From Rhizobium chutanense (lineage in GTDB: Bacteria; Pseudomonadota; Alphaproteobacteria; Rhizobiales; Rhizobiaceae), in assembly GCF_002531935.1 (NCBI RefSeq), contig NZ_NWSV01000006.1:186001-250000 (forward strand): 64,000 bases of DNA, written 5' to 3'. This document shows, piece by piece, positions 54,101 through 63,123 of this stretch; position 1 is the stretch's first letter, and each line of letters starts with the position of its first letter. The position numbers and the translations under genes are program-made. The notes under the pieces were generated by a model. The model saw only the letters and a program-made list of their open reading frames with translations, did not search any database and had not been told where the DNA came from.

Positions 54101-54955
54101 ATGCTCGACGACGTCTTTCCCCTTCCGGCCAGGGCCTTGATCCGCCAGGGTGGGCGCGCCTGTTTTTATCGTCTCGTCAATACCAGCCCCCTGTTGTTCC
54201 AGGTGCAATCGGGAACGAAGATCGTCATGGCGGATGATAAGCCTTTGCGCTTCGAGACAGGCGCCTATGGTCTGTTGCCGGACCATCAGCCGTTGACGAT
54301 GGAGAATATTCCGAAGGCTCCGCAGAAGTATCAGACCTTGGCGCTACCCATTCCCCGGCAGTTGTTCGAGGACGCCTATACAAGAATGGGATCAATTGTC
54401 GTTCCATCCCGGCCTGTTTCGGCGAGCGTCAAATGCCTGCCGAAGGAGGCGGCGGCATTGTTCGACTATTGCTGTCGGCCCGGCAACCTCGCAAGCCTTC
54501 CCGGCGCCATTGCCAAGGCCCGTTTGATGGAACTCGCCACCTGGTTTGCGCTGTGCGGAGCCGTGCTCGGCCAAAGCCATAGTCCGCGATTGGAGGATCG
54601 GCTGAGGCAGATGATCGAAACTGATCCGGCCTTTGACTGGACGCTGGCGCATGCGGCGGGCGCATTCAACATGAGCGAAGCGACGCTCAGGCGCAAGCTG
54701 GCGGCCGAACAGACCGGTTTCAGTGAGGTCTTGAGCGACACGAGAATGAATCGGGCCTTGGGGCTTATTCATACGACGACCCTGCCGATGGCGCAGGTGG
54801 CTCTTGAGGTCGGTTACGATTCGCCGTCGCAGTTCTCGGCCCGCTTCAAGGAGCGCTTTGGTGTCAGTCCGCGCCATGTGCGGAGCGGGTCCGGGCATGT
54901 TGAGCGGATTGGGGCAGAAGTTGAGCAGAGCGGGGCAGATATGCTCGCACGCTGA
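54101..54955 (+). CDS. AraC-family transcriptional regulator
   Basis: The 284-residue protein has an N-terminal cupin-like domain and a C-terminal double helix-turn-helix: AAGAFNMSEATLRRKLAAE, then MAQVALEVGYDSPSQFSARFKERFGVSPRHVR. CGGAGACCAT precedes the ATG at 54101; the frame extends 57 codons further but without a family-like sequence. It may regulate the PEBP gene that follows 39 bp later. Confidence 0.9.
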   Translation: MLDDVFPLPARALIRQGGRACFYRLVNTSPLLFQVQSGTKIVMADDKPLRFETGAYGLLPDHQPLTMENIPKAPQKYQTLALPIPRQLFEDAYTRMGSIVVPSRPVSASVKCLPKEAAALFDYCCRPGNLASLPGAIAKARLMELATWFALCGAVLGQSHSPRLEDRLRQMIETDPAFDWTLAHAAGAFNMSEATLRRKLAAEQTGFSEVLSDTRMNRALGLIHTTTLPMAQVALEVGYDSPSQFSARFKERFGVSPRHVRSGSGHVERIGAEVEQSGADMLAR

Positions 54956-54994
54956 CGATAGTTCTCCTGCATCGTCAACCGCAGGAAAACAAAA

Positions 54995-55540
54995 ATGCGT
55001 TTCATCACAGCAGCACTTATCGCCGCGTCCGTCTTCGGCGCCACCGCCGCGCAGGCCGAAATGAAGCTTACCTCGAAGGATTTGACCGCCGGCAAGACGA
55101 TGGCCGATGCGCAGGTCTTCAACAGCTTCGGCTGCTCGGGCAAGAACATCTCGCCGGAACTGACCTGGTCGGGCGCTCCCGAGGGAACCAAGAGCTTCGC
55201 CGTCATGGCTTACGATCCGGATGCCCCGACCGGCTCGGGCTGGTGGCATTGGTCGGTGTTCAACATTCCCGCAGATGCTTCGAAGATCGCCACCGGCGCC
55301 AGCGGTGAGAAGAAGCTTCCGGCAGGCGCCGTGGAAGGTCACACGGATTTCGGTACGTCGGGATATGGCGGCGCATGCCCGCCGGCCGGCGATGCGCCGC
55401 ACCACTACCAGTTCACCGTCTACGCGCTCTCGGTCGACAAGCTGCCGCTTCCCGATACCGCGCCGGGCGCCATGGTCGGCTTCTATGTCAGGGCGAATAC
55501 GCTCGGCAAGGCCTCCCTCGAAGTCACCTACGGCCGCTGA
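54995..55540 (+). CDS. secreted YbhB/YbcL (PEBP) family protein
   Basis: The 181-residue protein has a signal peptide cleaved after AQA (residue ~21) and PEBP motifs: NISPELTWSG, AYDPDAPTGSGWWHW and APHHYQFTVYAL. Bacterial PEBPs act as putative protease or kinase inhibitor-like proteins, mostly uncharacterised. It follows the AraC gene and may be its target. GCAGGAAAACAAAA before the ATG serves as ribosome site. Confidence 0.92.
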   Translation: MRFITAALIAASVFGATAAQAEMKLTSKDLTAGKTMADAQVFNSFGCSGKNISPELTWSGAPEGTKSFAVMAYDPDAPTGSGWWHWSVFNIPADASKIATGASGEKKLPAGAVEGHTDFGTSGYGGACPPAGDAPHHYQFTVYALSVDKLPLPDTAPGAMVGFYVRANTLGKASLEVTYGR

Positions 55541-55542
55541 AC

Positions 55543-55680
55543 CTGGCTCTGGGGCCGGCCAGCCGGCTCGATATGATCGTTGCCGCTGTCGCTGTTGCGA
55601 ACGGGTGCGTCGGGGTGACGGACAATCAGAAGGACTTTGCCGGTCTCCAGATCGTCAGTCCGATCGGCGGCGCCGTCTGA
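55543..55680 (+). pseudogene. vapC (PIN-domain toxin) remnant
   Basis: An open stretch of ~46 codons, ending at TGA 55678-55680, encodes only the C-terminus of a PIN-domain toxin: an LDMIVAAVAVANG helix with the conserved Asp, then VTDNQKDFAGL, where intact VapC has TRNxxDF, then VSPI. There is no start codon, N-terminal PIN half or antitoxin gene, since the PEBP gene ends two bases before. It is a decayed fragment of a VapBC toxin gene. Confidence 0.8.
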
Positions 55681-55697
55681 CGCGGCGAGCGCTCCTC

Positions 55698-55724
55698 TCG
55701 GAGGACCCTTCACGGGTCCTCCGA
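55698..55724. terminator. possible bidirectional terminator
   Basis: Perfect 11-bp arms TCGGAGGACCC and GGGTCCTCCGA with a 5-nt loop TTCAC lie between the vapC remnant and the converging MBL gene. No T run follows on either side, so it might act as a roadblock or hairpin rather than a full intrinsic terminator. Confidence 0.6.
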
Positions 55725-55745
55725 ATCAGGTCGGGATCGGCAGTC

Positions 55746-56648
55746 TTAGCCCCACTTCATTTCGCCTTTGGCGACCTTCGAGCCGATATCGAGGGCGACA
55801 CCCATGCCGAGGCCGGGGAAGCGGGCTTCCATGGCCGCCTTCAGCGCGGCGGCGTCCGGGGCCTTGAGTAGCTCCTCCTCGAAGGCGAGGAGATAGGCCT
55901 TGGTGTGGGCGACGCCGGAGAGGTCGGTCGTCGCCTCGGGCGCGAGGTGTCCGGGCACCACGACGGCCGGCTTGCGGGCTGCGATCTTGTCGAGCGTGGC
56001 GATCCAGGCGGTGCGCTGCTCTTTGGTCTGCGTGTCGGCCGTCCAGACATGGGCGCCGGAGAAGATCATCACGCCGCCGAACACTGCCTGCAGCGACGGC
56101 ACCCAGAGATAACGGCGGTTGGCGAGGCCGGCTTCGGCCGCGACGATCTCCACCGTCTCACCGTCGACGGTCAGGCTCGGGCCGTCGAAGGCTTCGGGAA
56201 GGACGATATCGGCGAGTGTCTGCGGGCCGTTTTCCTTGAGCTGCGGCCCCCAGACCGCCAGTTTCTTCTCCACATTGCCCTTGATGGCATCAAGCGTATC
56301 GGATGCGGCAAGCACCTTGGTGCCGGGGAAGGCCTCGAGAACCGGCTTCAGGCTGAAATAATAGTCCGGATCCGACTGGCTGACATAGATCGCGATGAGC
56401 TTTTTGCCGGTCGCCTTGATGGCGTCCGCCAGCGCCCGGCCGTCGGGATAGCTGAAGCCGCCGTCGATCAGAAGGGCTTCCGACGGGCCGCTGACGAGGA
56501 CGGGAGCGCGGAAAAAACCGTTGGGACCGGCCGGGAAGTGTTTCCAGGACAGCGTCGATCCGGCGGCGTGGCCGAGATCGGCGGGCGCAAAAACGGCGCC
56601 GGCGCCGATGGCAAGAGTGGTCTTCATGATCTGTCTCCGCGAAAACAT
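55746..56648 (-). CDS. exported MBL-fold protein, Vmh type, atypical metal site
   Basis: The 300-residue protein has a probable Tat- or Sec-type export signal (RRQIMKTTLAIGAGAVFAPADLGHAA) and the MBL fold order (LLIDGGFSYPDG, then the loop after the second strand, VPGH near residue 230). Where standard enzymes have HxHxDH, it has SQSDPDYYF, so the first histidines are missing. The late His in VVPGH is kept. Related Vmh-family proteins share this loss to varying degree; function is unknown. Confidence 0.82.
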   Translation of the reverse strand: MFSRRQIMKTTLAIGAGAVFAPADLGHAAGSTLSWKHFPAGPNGFFRAPVLVSGPSEALLIDGGFSYPDGRALADAIKATGKKLIAIYVSQSDPDYYFSLKPVLEAFPGTKVLAASDTLDAIKGNVEKKLAVWGPQLKENGPQTLADIVLPEAFDGPSLTVDGETVEIVAAEAGLANRRYLWVPSLQAVFGGVMIFSGAHVWTADTQTKEQRTAWIATLDKIAARKPAVVVPGHLAPEATTDLSGVAHTKAYLLAFEEELLKAPDAAALKAAMEARFPGLGMGVALDIGSKVAKGEMKWG

Positions 56649-56703
56649 GTGGAACTCCAGGGAATGTGATGTGAGAATGGCATCCTTGACGCAGGGGCAG
56701 CGG

Positions 56704-57336
56704 TCAGGCTGCCCGCACCTGCGCTACCACAAGGTCGAAATGGCCGAACAGGACATTGCCGCGCAGCAGACGCCGCCCGGCGCCATCGTCGAGCACGAGA
56801 GCCGGCACGCCGTCGACGCCGAAGCGCCGCATGTCGGCACGGGCAGCGTCGATCCGCCGTTGGTAGGCCGAAAGCAGTTCCTCGTCGGGTGAGCGGACAC
56901 GCTGGGCCGCGTCTGTGAGGACGGCTTCGGCAAGCAGGTCGGCGACGACGGCGCGATCGGCAATATCGCGGCCCTCTTCGTAGCGGGCGTGCTGCAGCCG
57001 CTTCAGGATCTCGATTTCGCGGCCGGGCGCCTCGATGCCGGTCGCGACGATCCCGAGGGTGGCCGGCGCCGAATCGAACAGGGAGCCGGTCGCCCCCAGA
57101 ACCTGGCTGCGATAGATCTCCGTGAACGGCTGTCCGGTTAGCCGGGCGATGCGCTGGTCGTTTTGCCAGGCATAGGCCGCAAAGCCCGCATCCATCGATC
57201 GCGCCGCAGGCCCGGCGAAGAGCCCGGTGGGGGCGAGTTCCACCGTCACGTCCTCGAGCGCGGCCAGACGCTCGAGGGCAGGGCCGGCGCCGTAGCACCA
57301 GCCGCAAAGGGGGTCGAAAAGATAGGTGATCCGCAT
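56704..57336 (-). CDS. DsbA-family thioredoxin-like protein
   Basis: The 210-residue protein has the redox motif DPLCGWCYG (Cys10-x2-Cys13) at the start, an inserted helical domain, and the cis-Pro loop GVPALVLDDG at the end. It lacks a signal peptide, so it is a cytoplasmic DsbA-like protein of the 2-hydroxychromene-2-carboxylate isomerase/FrnE type. GGAGGCGCAG lies before ATG at 57336. It is divergent from a LysR gene. Confidence 0.92.
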   Translation of the reverse strand: MRITYLFDPLCGWCYGAGPALERLAALEDVTVELAPTGLFAGPAARSMDAGFAAYAWQNDQRIARLTGQPFTEIYRSQVLGATGSLFDSAPATLGIVATGIEAPGREIEILKRLQHARYEEGRDIADRAVVADLLAEAVLTDAAQRVRSPDEELLSAYQRRIDAARADMRRFGVDGVPALVLDDGAGRRLLRGNVLFGHFDLVVAQVRAA

Positions 57337-57450
57337 CTGCGCCTCCGAACTGTGTGGAGGAAGAAATAGCCTTGCGCCTGCCATGGATAAACAGCACTCA
57401 GTCTGACATACTGTAAGCTATAAGCTAACAATGAGACGGTCAGGGCGACC

Positions 57451-58356
57451 ATGGAAGCGATCAATCTCAACCGGCTCGCCTATTTCGCGGCGGTCGTCGA
57501 CACCGGTTCCTTCACCAAAGCGGCCGACCGCCTGGGCATCACCAAGACGGTCGTCAGCCAGCAGGTCGCCCGGCTGGAAGTCGAACTCGAGACCAGCCTG
57601 CTGATCAGGACGACACGCCGGGTGGAACCGACGGAGGCGGGCCGCATGCTGTATGCACGCTGCGTCATGATCCTTCGCGAAGCGGAGGACGCCGTCGACG
57701 AACTGTCCGAGGCCCGGGCTGAACCGATGGGCGTGTTGCGCATCGCCGCGCCCCATGACTATGGCGCCTCGATGATCGCGCCGCTGGCGGCGGGCTTTGC
57801 CCGGCGCTTCCCAGCCTGCACCGTCGACCTCGTTCTGTCCGACGCGAGAGCCGATCTCGTCGCCGATCATATCGACGTGTCGATCCGGGTCGGATGGCTC
57901 GATGATTCCACCCTGCAAGCCAGGCGGATCGGCTCATTCCGCCAGCGTCTGGTCGCCCCGGCAAACCAGTTCGGCGCGATCGCCGCCCGGGAGCCGGAAG
58001 ATCTCGCAGCCTTGCCCTTCATCGCCAATGGAGCGCTGCGCGAGCCGCTGCTCTGGCACTTCGCCAGGGGGGATTTCGACCGCCGCGTCGTGCGCATGCG
58101 TCAGGGGCTCAGCATCAACACGACGCCGGCAGTGCTGGCGGCAACGCTCGCCGGCGGCGGCCTGTCGGTGCTGCCTGATTTCCAGGTCGCCGACCATCTC
58201 GGCAGCGGCCGGCTCGTCGAGGTTCTGCCTGAATGGACCCTGCCGTCCGGCGGCATTCACGCCGTCTATCCCGCCGCCCGCTTCCGCCCGCCGAAAGTGA
58301 CGGCCTTCGTCGCCATGCTGGTCGAGGAGATCCGGCGTTCGGAGGGGAAACGGTAA
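57451..58356 (+). CDS. LysR-family transcriptional regulator
   Basis: The 301-residue protein has the helix-turn-helix FTKAADRLGITKTVVSQQVA and a substrate domain with DHIDVSIRVGWLDDSTLQ. It is divergent from the DsbA-family gene and lies near the MBL-fold gene, and probably controls one or both. A tandem 7-mer TAAGCTA (57414-57420, 57421-57427) lies directly upstream and may be part of its site. Confidence 0.92.
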   Translation: MEAINLNRLAYFAAVVDTGSFTKAADRLGITKTVVSQQVARLEVELETSLLIRTTRRVEPTEAGRMLYARCVMILREAEDAVDELSEARAEPMGVLRIAAPHDYGASMIAPLAAGFARRFPACTVDLVLSDARADLVADHIDVSIRVGWLDDSTLQARRIGSFRQRLVAPANQFGAIAAREPEDLAALPFIANGALREPLLWHFARGDFDRRVVRMRQGLSINTTPAVLAATLAGGGLSVLPDFQVADHLGSGRLVEVLPEWTLPSGGIHAVYPAARFRPPKVTAFVAMLVEEIRRSEGKR

Positions 58357-58552
58357 GACTGGCCGTCGCAGCTTTGCGGCCAGAAGCGCAAGATCGGTGG
58401 AGCGCTGTCTTGCCTGAGGGATCGAGTTTGAGTTGCCACGCAGACCAAGACGAATGACCGCAGCGCTTCGGAACCATCATGAGCGAAGTGGTCCACCGCA
58501 GGTCAGCCTCGCTGCGGCAAAGCTGCCTGTTCGGTTCGGGAAAAGAACGGCG

Positions 58553-59002
58553 CTAACTTTCCAGCGCCCCGATCATCTCCACCCGCGTCGCATGCCGGCC
58601 GCCCTCGAACTGGGCGGAGAGGAACGCATCGACGATATCGAGAGCCAGCCCTCCGCCCACCACGCGCACGCCGATCGACAGCATGTTGGCATCATTGTGC
58701 TGGCGGATCATGCGGGCTGAGAATGTGTCGGTGCAGACGCCGCAACGGATGCCCTTGACCTTGTTCGCCGCCATCATGATGCCCTGGCCGGTGCCGCACA
58801 GGATGATGCCAAACCGGCAATCGCCGGAGGCGACGAGCCGCGCTGCCGCTTCGCCGTGCTTGGGATAGGGGGTGCTCTCCGGTGTCGTCGGTCCGATGTC
58901 GACCACCACCCAGCCCTGTGCCGCGATATGAGCGGCAATGGCTTGCCGGAGCTCAATGGCGGCGTGGTCGCTGGAGAGGACGATGCGGTTGCTGGCAGTC
59001 AT
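58553..59002 (-). CDS. rpiB: RpiB/LacAB-family sugar-phosphate isomerase
   Basis: The 149-residue protein has SSDHAAIELRQ near the start, Cys69 in ILCGTGQGIMMAANK, and RQHNDANMLSIG. These are the RpiB signatures for ribose-5-phosphate isomerase type B. It sits 60 bp after guaA on the same strand, so it may share the guaA transcript. The gene to its right reads oppositely. Confidence 0.94.
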   Translation of the reverse strand: MTASNRIVLSSDHAAIELRQAIAAHIAAQGWVVVDIGPTTPESTPYPKHGEAAARLVASGDCRFGIILCGTGQGIMMAANKVKGIRCGVCTDTFSARMIRQHNDANMLSIGVRVVGGGLALDIVDAFLSAQFEGGRHATRVEMIGALES

Positions 59003-59062
59003 AGAAGTCGTCCCGTTTCCCGAAGCAATTCTGCGGCTTGGCGGAGGGGATCAATTCACCTC

Positions 59063-60625
59063 TCACTCCCACTCGATCGTCCCCGGCGGCTTCGAGGTGA
59101 CGTCGTAGACTACCCGGTTGATGCCGCGGACCTCGTTGATGATGCGGGTGGCGGCGCGGCCGAGGAATTCCATGTCGTAGTGATAGAAATCCGCCGTCAT
59201 GCCGTCGACCGAGGTGACGGCGCGCAGCGCGCAGACGAACTCGTAGGTGCGGCCGTCACCCATGACGCCGACGGTCTGGACGGGCAGCAGCACGGCGAAG
59301 GCCTGCCAGATGGCGTCGTAGAGGCCGGCCTTGCGGATTTCGTCGAGATAGATCGCATCGGCCTCGCGCAGGATCTCCAGCTTTTCGCGGGTGATGCCGC
59401 CGGGGCAGCGGATGGCGAGGCCCGGGCCCGGGAAGGGGTGGCGGCCGATGAAGCTGTCGGGCAGGCCGAGCTCGCGGCCGAGCGCGCGCACCTCGTCCTT
59501 GAAGAGTTCGCGCAGCGGCTCGACGAGCTGCATCTTCATGCGCTCCGGCAGGCCGCCGACATTGTGGTGCGACTTGATCGTCACCGACGGGCCGCCGGTG
59601 AAGGAAACGCTCTCGATCACGTCGGGATAGAGCGTGCCCTGGCCGAGGAAATCGGCGCCGCCGAGTTTCTTCGCCTCTTCCTCGAAGGTCTCGATGAACA
59701 GCCGGCCGATGATCTTGCGCTTGGTTTCCGGGTCGGAAACGCCTTCGAGTTCGCCGATGAAACGGTCGGAGGCGTCGACATGCAGCAGATGCAGATTGTA
59801 GTGCTCACGGAACATGGCGACGACGTTGGCCGCCTCGTCCTTGCGCATCAGCCCGTGGTCGACGAGGATGCAGGTCAGCTGATCGCCGACCGCCTCATGG
59901 ATGAGCAGCGCAGCAACCGAACTGTCGACGCCGCCCGAAAGCGCGCAGATGACGCGCTTGTCGCCCACCTGCTTGCGGATCTCGTCGACCGCCTTCTGGC
60001 GGTAGGCCGACATCGACCAGTCGCCCTTGATGCCGGCGATATTGTGAATGAAGTTGCCGATCAGCTTGGCGCCGTCGGGCGTATGCACGACTTCCGGGTG
60101 GAACTGCACGCCGTAATATTTGCGCTTCTCGTCGGCGATGAAGGCGTAAGGCGCGTTGGAGGAGGTGGCGACCACCTCGAACCCTTCGGGCAGCGCCGTT
60201 ACGCGGTCGCCATGGCTCATCCAGACCTGGTGGCGCGAGCCGGAGGACCAGAGGCCCTCGAACAGCTGGCAGTCCTTGTCGACCTCCAGGAAGGCGCGGC
60301 CGAATTCGCGGTGATGGCCGCTTTCGACCTTGCCGCCGAGCTGCATGCACATCGTCTGCTGACCGTAGCAGATGCCGAAAACCGGCAGGCCGCTGTCGAA
60401 GATGATTTGGGGCGCCCGCGGCGATCCTTCGTCCACCGTCGAAGCCGGGCTGCCGGACAGGATCACGGCTTTCGGCTGCAGGCGCTTGAAGCCCTCTTCG
60501 GCCGATTGGAAGGGAACGATTTCGCAATAGACGCCGGCCTCGCGCACGCGCCGTGCGATGAGCTGGGTCACCTGGCTGCCGAAATCGACGATGAGAACGG
60601 AGTCGGGATGTGCTGTCTGGGTCAT
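59063..60625 (-). CDS. guaA: GMP synthase (glutamine-hydrolysing)
   Basis: The 520-residue enzyme has an N-terminal glutamine amidotransferase (Cys86 in GICYGQQ, His176 and Glu178 in FHPE), an ATP-pyrophosphatase loop [11 protein letters not shown] (229-239), and the C-terminal dimerisation domain ending PPGTIEWE. It converts XMP to GMP. Length is normal. Confidence 0.98.
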   Translation of the reverse strand: MTQTAHPDSVLIVDFGSQVTQLIARRVREAGVYCEIVPFQSAEEGFKRLQPKAVILSGSPASTVDEGSPRAPQIIFDSGLPVFGICYGQQTMCMQLGGKVESGHHREFGRAFLEVDKDCQLFEGLWSSGSRHQVWMSHGDRVTALPEGFEVVATSSNAPYAFIADEKRKYYGVQFHPEVVHTPDGAKLIGNFIHNIAGIKGDWSMSAYRQKAVDEIRKQVGDKRVICALSGGVDSSVAALLIHEAVGDQLTCILVDHGLMRKDEAANVVAMFREHYNLHLLHVDASDRFIGELEGVSDPETKRKIIGRLFIETFEEEAKKLGGADFLGQGTLYPDVIESVSFTGGPSVTIKSHHNVGGLPERMKMQLVEPLRELFKDEVRALGRELGLPDSFIGRHPFPGPGLAIRCPGGITREKLEILREADAIYLDEIRKAGLYDAIWQAFAVLLPVQTVGVMGDGRTYEFVCALRAVTSVDGMTADFYHYDMEFLGRAATRIINEVRGINRVVYDVTSKPPGTIEWE

Positions 60626-60702
60626 GTCGAGGCTTTAATGAAAAGCGCTTCGCCTGGCAATCCGGGAAATCGGCGGCATCGGGTTTTTATTGTTCCGATT
60701 GT

Positions 60703-60741
60703 CCCTCGCGCGTCTGAAAAGACGCGCGGCGACATCGAGGG
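60703..60741. repeat. hairpin repeat with GCGCGTCTGAAAAGACGCGC core
   Basis: Arms CGCGCGTCT (60707-60715) and AGACGCGCG (60720-60728) form a perfect 9-bp stem with a GAAA loop, and outer arms CCCTCG and CGAGGG close it. The core matches the hairpin at 35671-35710. It lies just downstream of the minus-strand mtnN-like gene and may end its transcript. Confidence 0.8.
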
Positions 60742-60742
60742 T

Positions 60743-61381
60743 TCAGAACCAGAAAACCCCGTCTTCCAGCGCCGTGAACAGGCTGTCGACGCCATAGGAG
60801 AGTTTGCGGTCGACGATATGCAGATATTCCGTCCAGCCGGAGATATGCTGCAGCTCGACCGCGCCGTCGGAAATGCCGCGAAGGCCGATCAGCGGCAGCT
60901 TGTAGCCCTGGCAGGCGCGCAGCACCGCAAAGGTCTCCATATCGACCATGTCGGCGTCGATAGCGGTATAGGCCGCCCCCGAGATGACGTTGCCGCCGGT
61001 GGAAAGGCTGGCTTCGGCAATGCCGGGAATGCGCAGCGGCAGCTCGATCACCGCCGGCAGGTCGAGGAAGGGTGTCCGGCCCTTTTCGAAGCCGAGCGGC
61101 GAAGCGTCCATGTCGCGGTAGGAAACCGAGGTCACCTGATAGATTTCGGTCTGTTCCAGTTTCGCCGAGCCGGCCGAGCCGAGGGAAACGACGAGATCTG
61201 GCAGATCGTCGGCCGCATCGAGCCGCGCCAGCGTCTTGGTCAGCACGACCGCGGCCTCGACCGGGCCGACGCCGGTCATCAAGGGTTCGATGCGCGACCG
61301 CAGGAAGGGACCGTATTCGGCCTCGGCCGCCATGACGAAAAGGATGGATTTCCCCGCGACCGATTTCAGTTCGAACTTCAT
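60743..61381 (-). CDS. MTA/SAH nucleosidase-like protein
   Basis: The 212-residue protein has the fold of purine nucleoside phosphorylases: the Glu in MAAEAEYGPFL, SLGSAGSAKLEQTEIYQV, VDMETFAVLRAC with the ribose-binding Met-Glu pair, and LRGISDGAVEL with the catalytic Asp. It is shorter than E. coli MtnN and may be 5'-methylthioadenosine nucleosidase. It overlaps the PaaI-type gene by 4 bp. Confidence 0.88.
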   Translation of the reverse strand: MKFELKSVAGKSILFVMAAEAEYGPFLRSRIEPLMTGVGPVEAAVVLTKTLARLDAADDLPDLVVSLGSAGSAKLEQTEIYQVTSVSYRDMDASPLGFEKGRTPFLDLPAVIELPLRIPGIAEASLSTGGNVISGAAYTAIDADMVDMETFAVLRACQGYKLPLIGLRGISDGAVELQHISGWTEYLHIVDRKLSYGVDSLFTALEDGVFWF

Positions 61382-61827
61382 CCCGTAATTCCTTCCCTGC
61401 CGCGGATCACCATCATCGTTCCGGTCATGGAGGCGATGAGTTTGGCCGGCCCGTCGCTGATCGCGTAGCCTCGCCCGTCGGCGACGATGATGGTGGAGCC
61501 GGGTTTGGTGATTTCCCCGCGAAACAGGAAACGATCACCACGCCCCGGCGACATGAGATTGACCTTGAACTCGATCGTCAGGATCGAGGCTTCGGGGTCG
61601 ATGACGCTGTAGGCGGCAAAACCGCAGGCCGAATCGAGCGCGGCGGAAATGATGCCCGCATGCAGGATGCCGTGCTGCTGTGTCAGTTTGACGTCGAAGG
61701 GAAGCTCGATCTCGACGACGCCGTGTTCGACACGTGTCAGTTCCGCGCCGATCGTCTCCATCGCCGCCTGCCGCGCAAAATTGCGGCGGATTCGCGCGCG
61801 GAAATCGCCCCTGTCAGTCTCGCTCAT
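61378..61827 (-). CDS. PaaI-type hotdog thioesterase
   Basis: The 149-residue hotdog protein has the signature QQHGILHAGIISAALDSACG with the active-site acid Asp and conserved Gly, and SPGRGDRFLF. PaaI-like enzymes hydrolyse acyl-CoA thioesters. GAGGGGCAGAC precedes ATG at 61827. It is translationally coupled to the mtnN-like gene, a pairing whose reason is not obvious. Confidence 0.92.
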   Translation of the reverse strand: MSETDRGDFRARIRRNFARQAAMETIGAELTRVEHGVVEIELPFDVKLTQQHGILHAGIISAALDSACGFAAYSVIDPEASILTIEFKVNLMSPGRGDRFLFRGEITKPGSTIIVADGRGYAISDGPAKLIASMTGTMMVIRGREGITG

Positions 61828-62046
61828 GTCTGCCCCTCTTGCAGCGGCGAAAGTGGCATGGCGGGCCGGATTCGACAAGCTGCACATTGCCGAAATCGGT
61901 CTGGACGGCGGCGGAAAGCGCGCACCGTGTCGCCCGGGCCACCTTTCGACTTTCTATCGCTGTGCAAGCCGGTGCGAAGACGATTGCAGCTTCGCGCTCA
62001 GCGGGTATTCTCCGCGTCAGGTCTCGAAACGACGGAGCGCCGGCGC

Positions 62047-63123
62047 ATGACGACGATATCGCAATCGGTGCGGAATTTCGAGACCTGGCTGGCTGGCGAA
62101 CTCGGGGCCGATCTCGTCGAGGACGATCTGCGCGAGAAGCACGAGAAGATGCGCAGTGACGATTTCGTCTTCCTGCGCGCCACCTATTGGCGCTGGTGCG
62201 AAATCATCCTCGATATCCGCCCGGAACTCGCAAGCGCGCCCGAGGTGCTGGCGATCGGCGATACGCATCTGGAGAATTTCGGCACCTGGCGCGATGCCGA
62301 GGGCCGGCTCGTCTGGGGCGTCAACGATTTCGACGATGCGGCGGTCATGCCTTATGCGCTGGATCTCGTCCGCCTGGCGGCAAGCGCCATCCTGGCGCGC
62401 AACGGCGACGGCCCCTCGGTCCCGATGATCGGCGAACTGATCCTTGCCGGCTATCGCCGGGGCCTTGAAGATCGGCTGCCCATCATCCTTGAGCGCGATC
62501 ATAAATGGCTGCGCAAGGCGCTGATGCTGCCGAATTCCGAACGTCGGCAATTCTGGGAGAAATACGAGACGCTGACGCCGGGCAAGACCGAGGCGTCCGC
62601 CGCCTATACAAAGGCGCTCGCCGATGCACTGCCGCCCGGCTCAGGACCCTTCGTGGCGAAGCCCCGCAGCGCCGGCACCGGCAGCCTCGGCCGACCGCGT
62701 TTCGTCGCTTACGCCGAATGGCAGGGCGGGCCGGTGCTACGCGAGGCGAAGGCGCTGCTGCCGTCGGCCTGGTCGCTTCGCCACAGGCCGCAGGACACGG
62801 CGATCCATGCGGGCGAAATCGCCGGCGGGCGGGCGCGCTCAGCCGATCCCCATTATAGCGTCTCCGGCCGTATTCTCCTGCGCCGGCTTTCGCCGAACAG
62901 CCGCAAGATCGAGATCGACAAGCACCCGGAAGTCCTGCTTTCGCCGACGATGCTCGAGCTGATGGGCTTCGAGATCGCCAATTGCCATTCCGACGACGCT
63001 GCGGCCGCAGCAACGATCCTGCAGGACTTGCAGGCCAGGGGATCCGAATGGCTGCATGAGGCGGCAAGGGCCGCCGCCTCATGCGTCAGCGCCGAGCAGA
63101 AGGCCTACGCGCGCGGCCGTTGA
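62047..63123 (+). CDS. DUF2252 family protein
   Basis: The 358-residue protein has the family motifs GDTHLENFG (residues 71-79) and NDFDDA (93-98), which resemble the Brenner-type and DFG-like motifs of aminoglycoside/protein-kinase-like folds; a kinase-like function is therefore possible but unproven. The C-terminal part has RKIEIDKHPEVLLSPTMLE (split). Start ATG at 62047 with GGAG ten bases before. Its 3' end overlaps the converging DUF1513 gene by 19 bp. Confidence 0.9.
   Translation: MTTISQSVRNFETWLAGELGADLVEDDLREKHEKMRSDDFVFLRATYWRWCEIILDIRPELASAPEVLAIGDTHLENFGTWRDAEGRLVWGVNDFDDAAVMPYALDLVRLAASAILARNGDGPSVPMIGELILAGYRRGLEDRLPIILERDHKWLRKALMLPNSERRQFWEKYETLTPGKTEASAAYTKALADALPPGSGPFVAKPRSAGTGSLGRPRFVAYAEWQGGPVLREAKALLPSAWSLRHRPQDTAIHAGEIAGGRARSADPHYSVSGRILLRRLSPNSRKIEIDKHPEVLLSPTMLELMGFEIANCHSDDAAAAATILQDLQARGSEWLHEAARAAASCVSAEQKAYARGR

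Noticed and set aside
58856-61468. Plus-strand open frame of 870 codons opposite guaA and rpiB
   Set aside because: It is a high-GC antisense shadow; the other strand encodes clear GuaA, RpiB and nucleosidase proteins with catalytic motifs.
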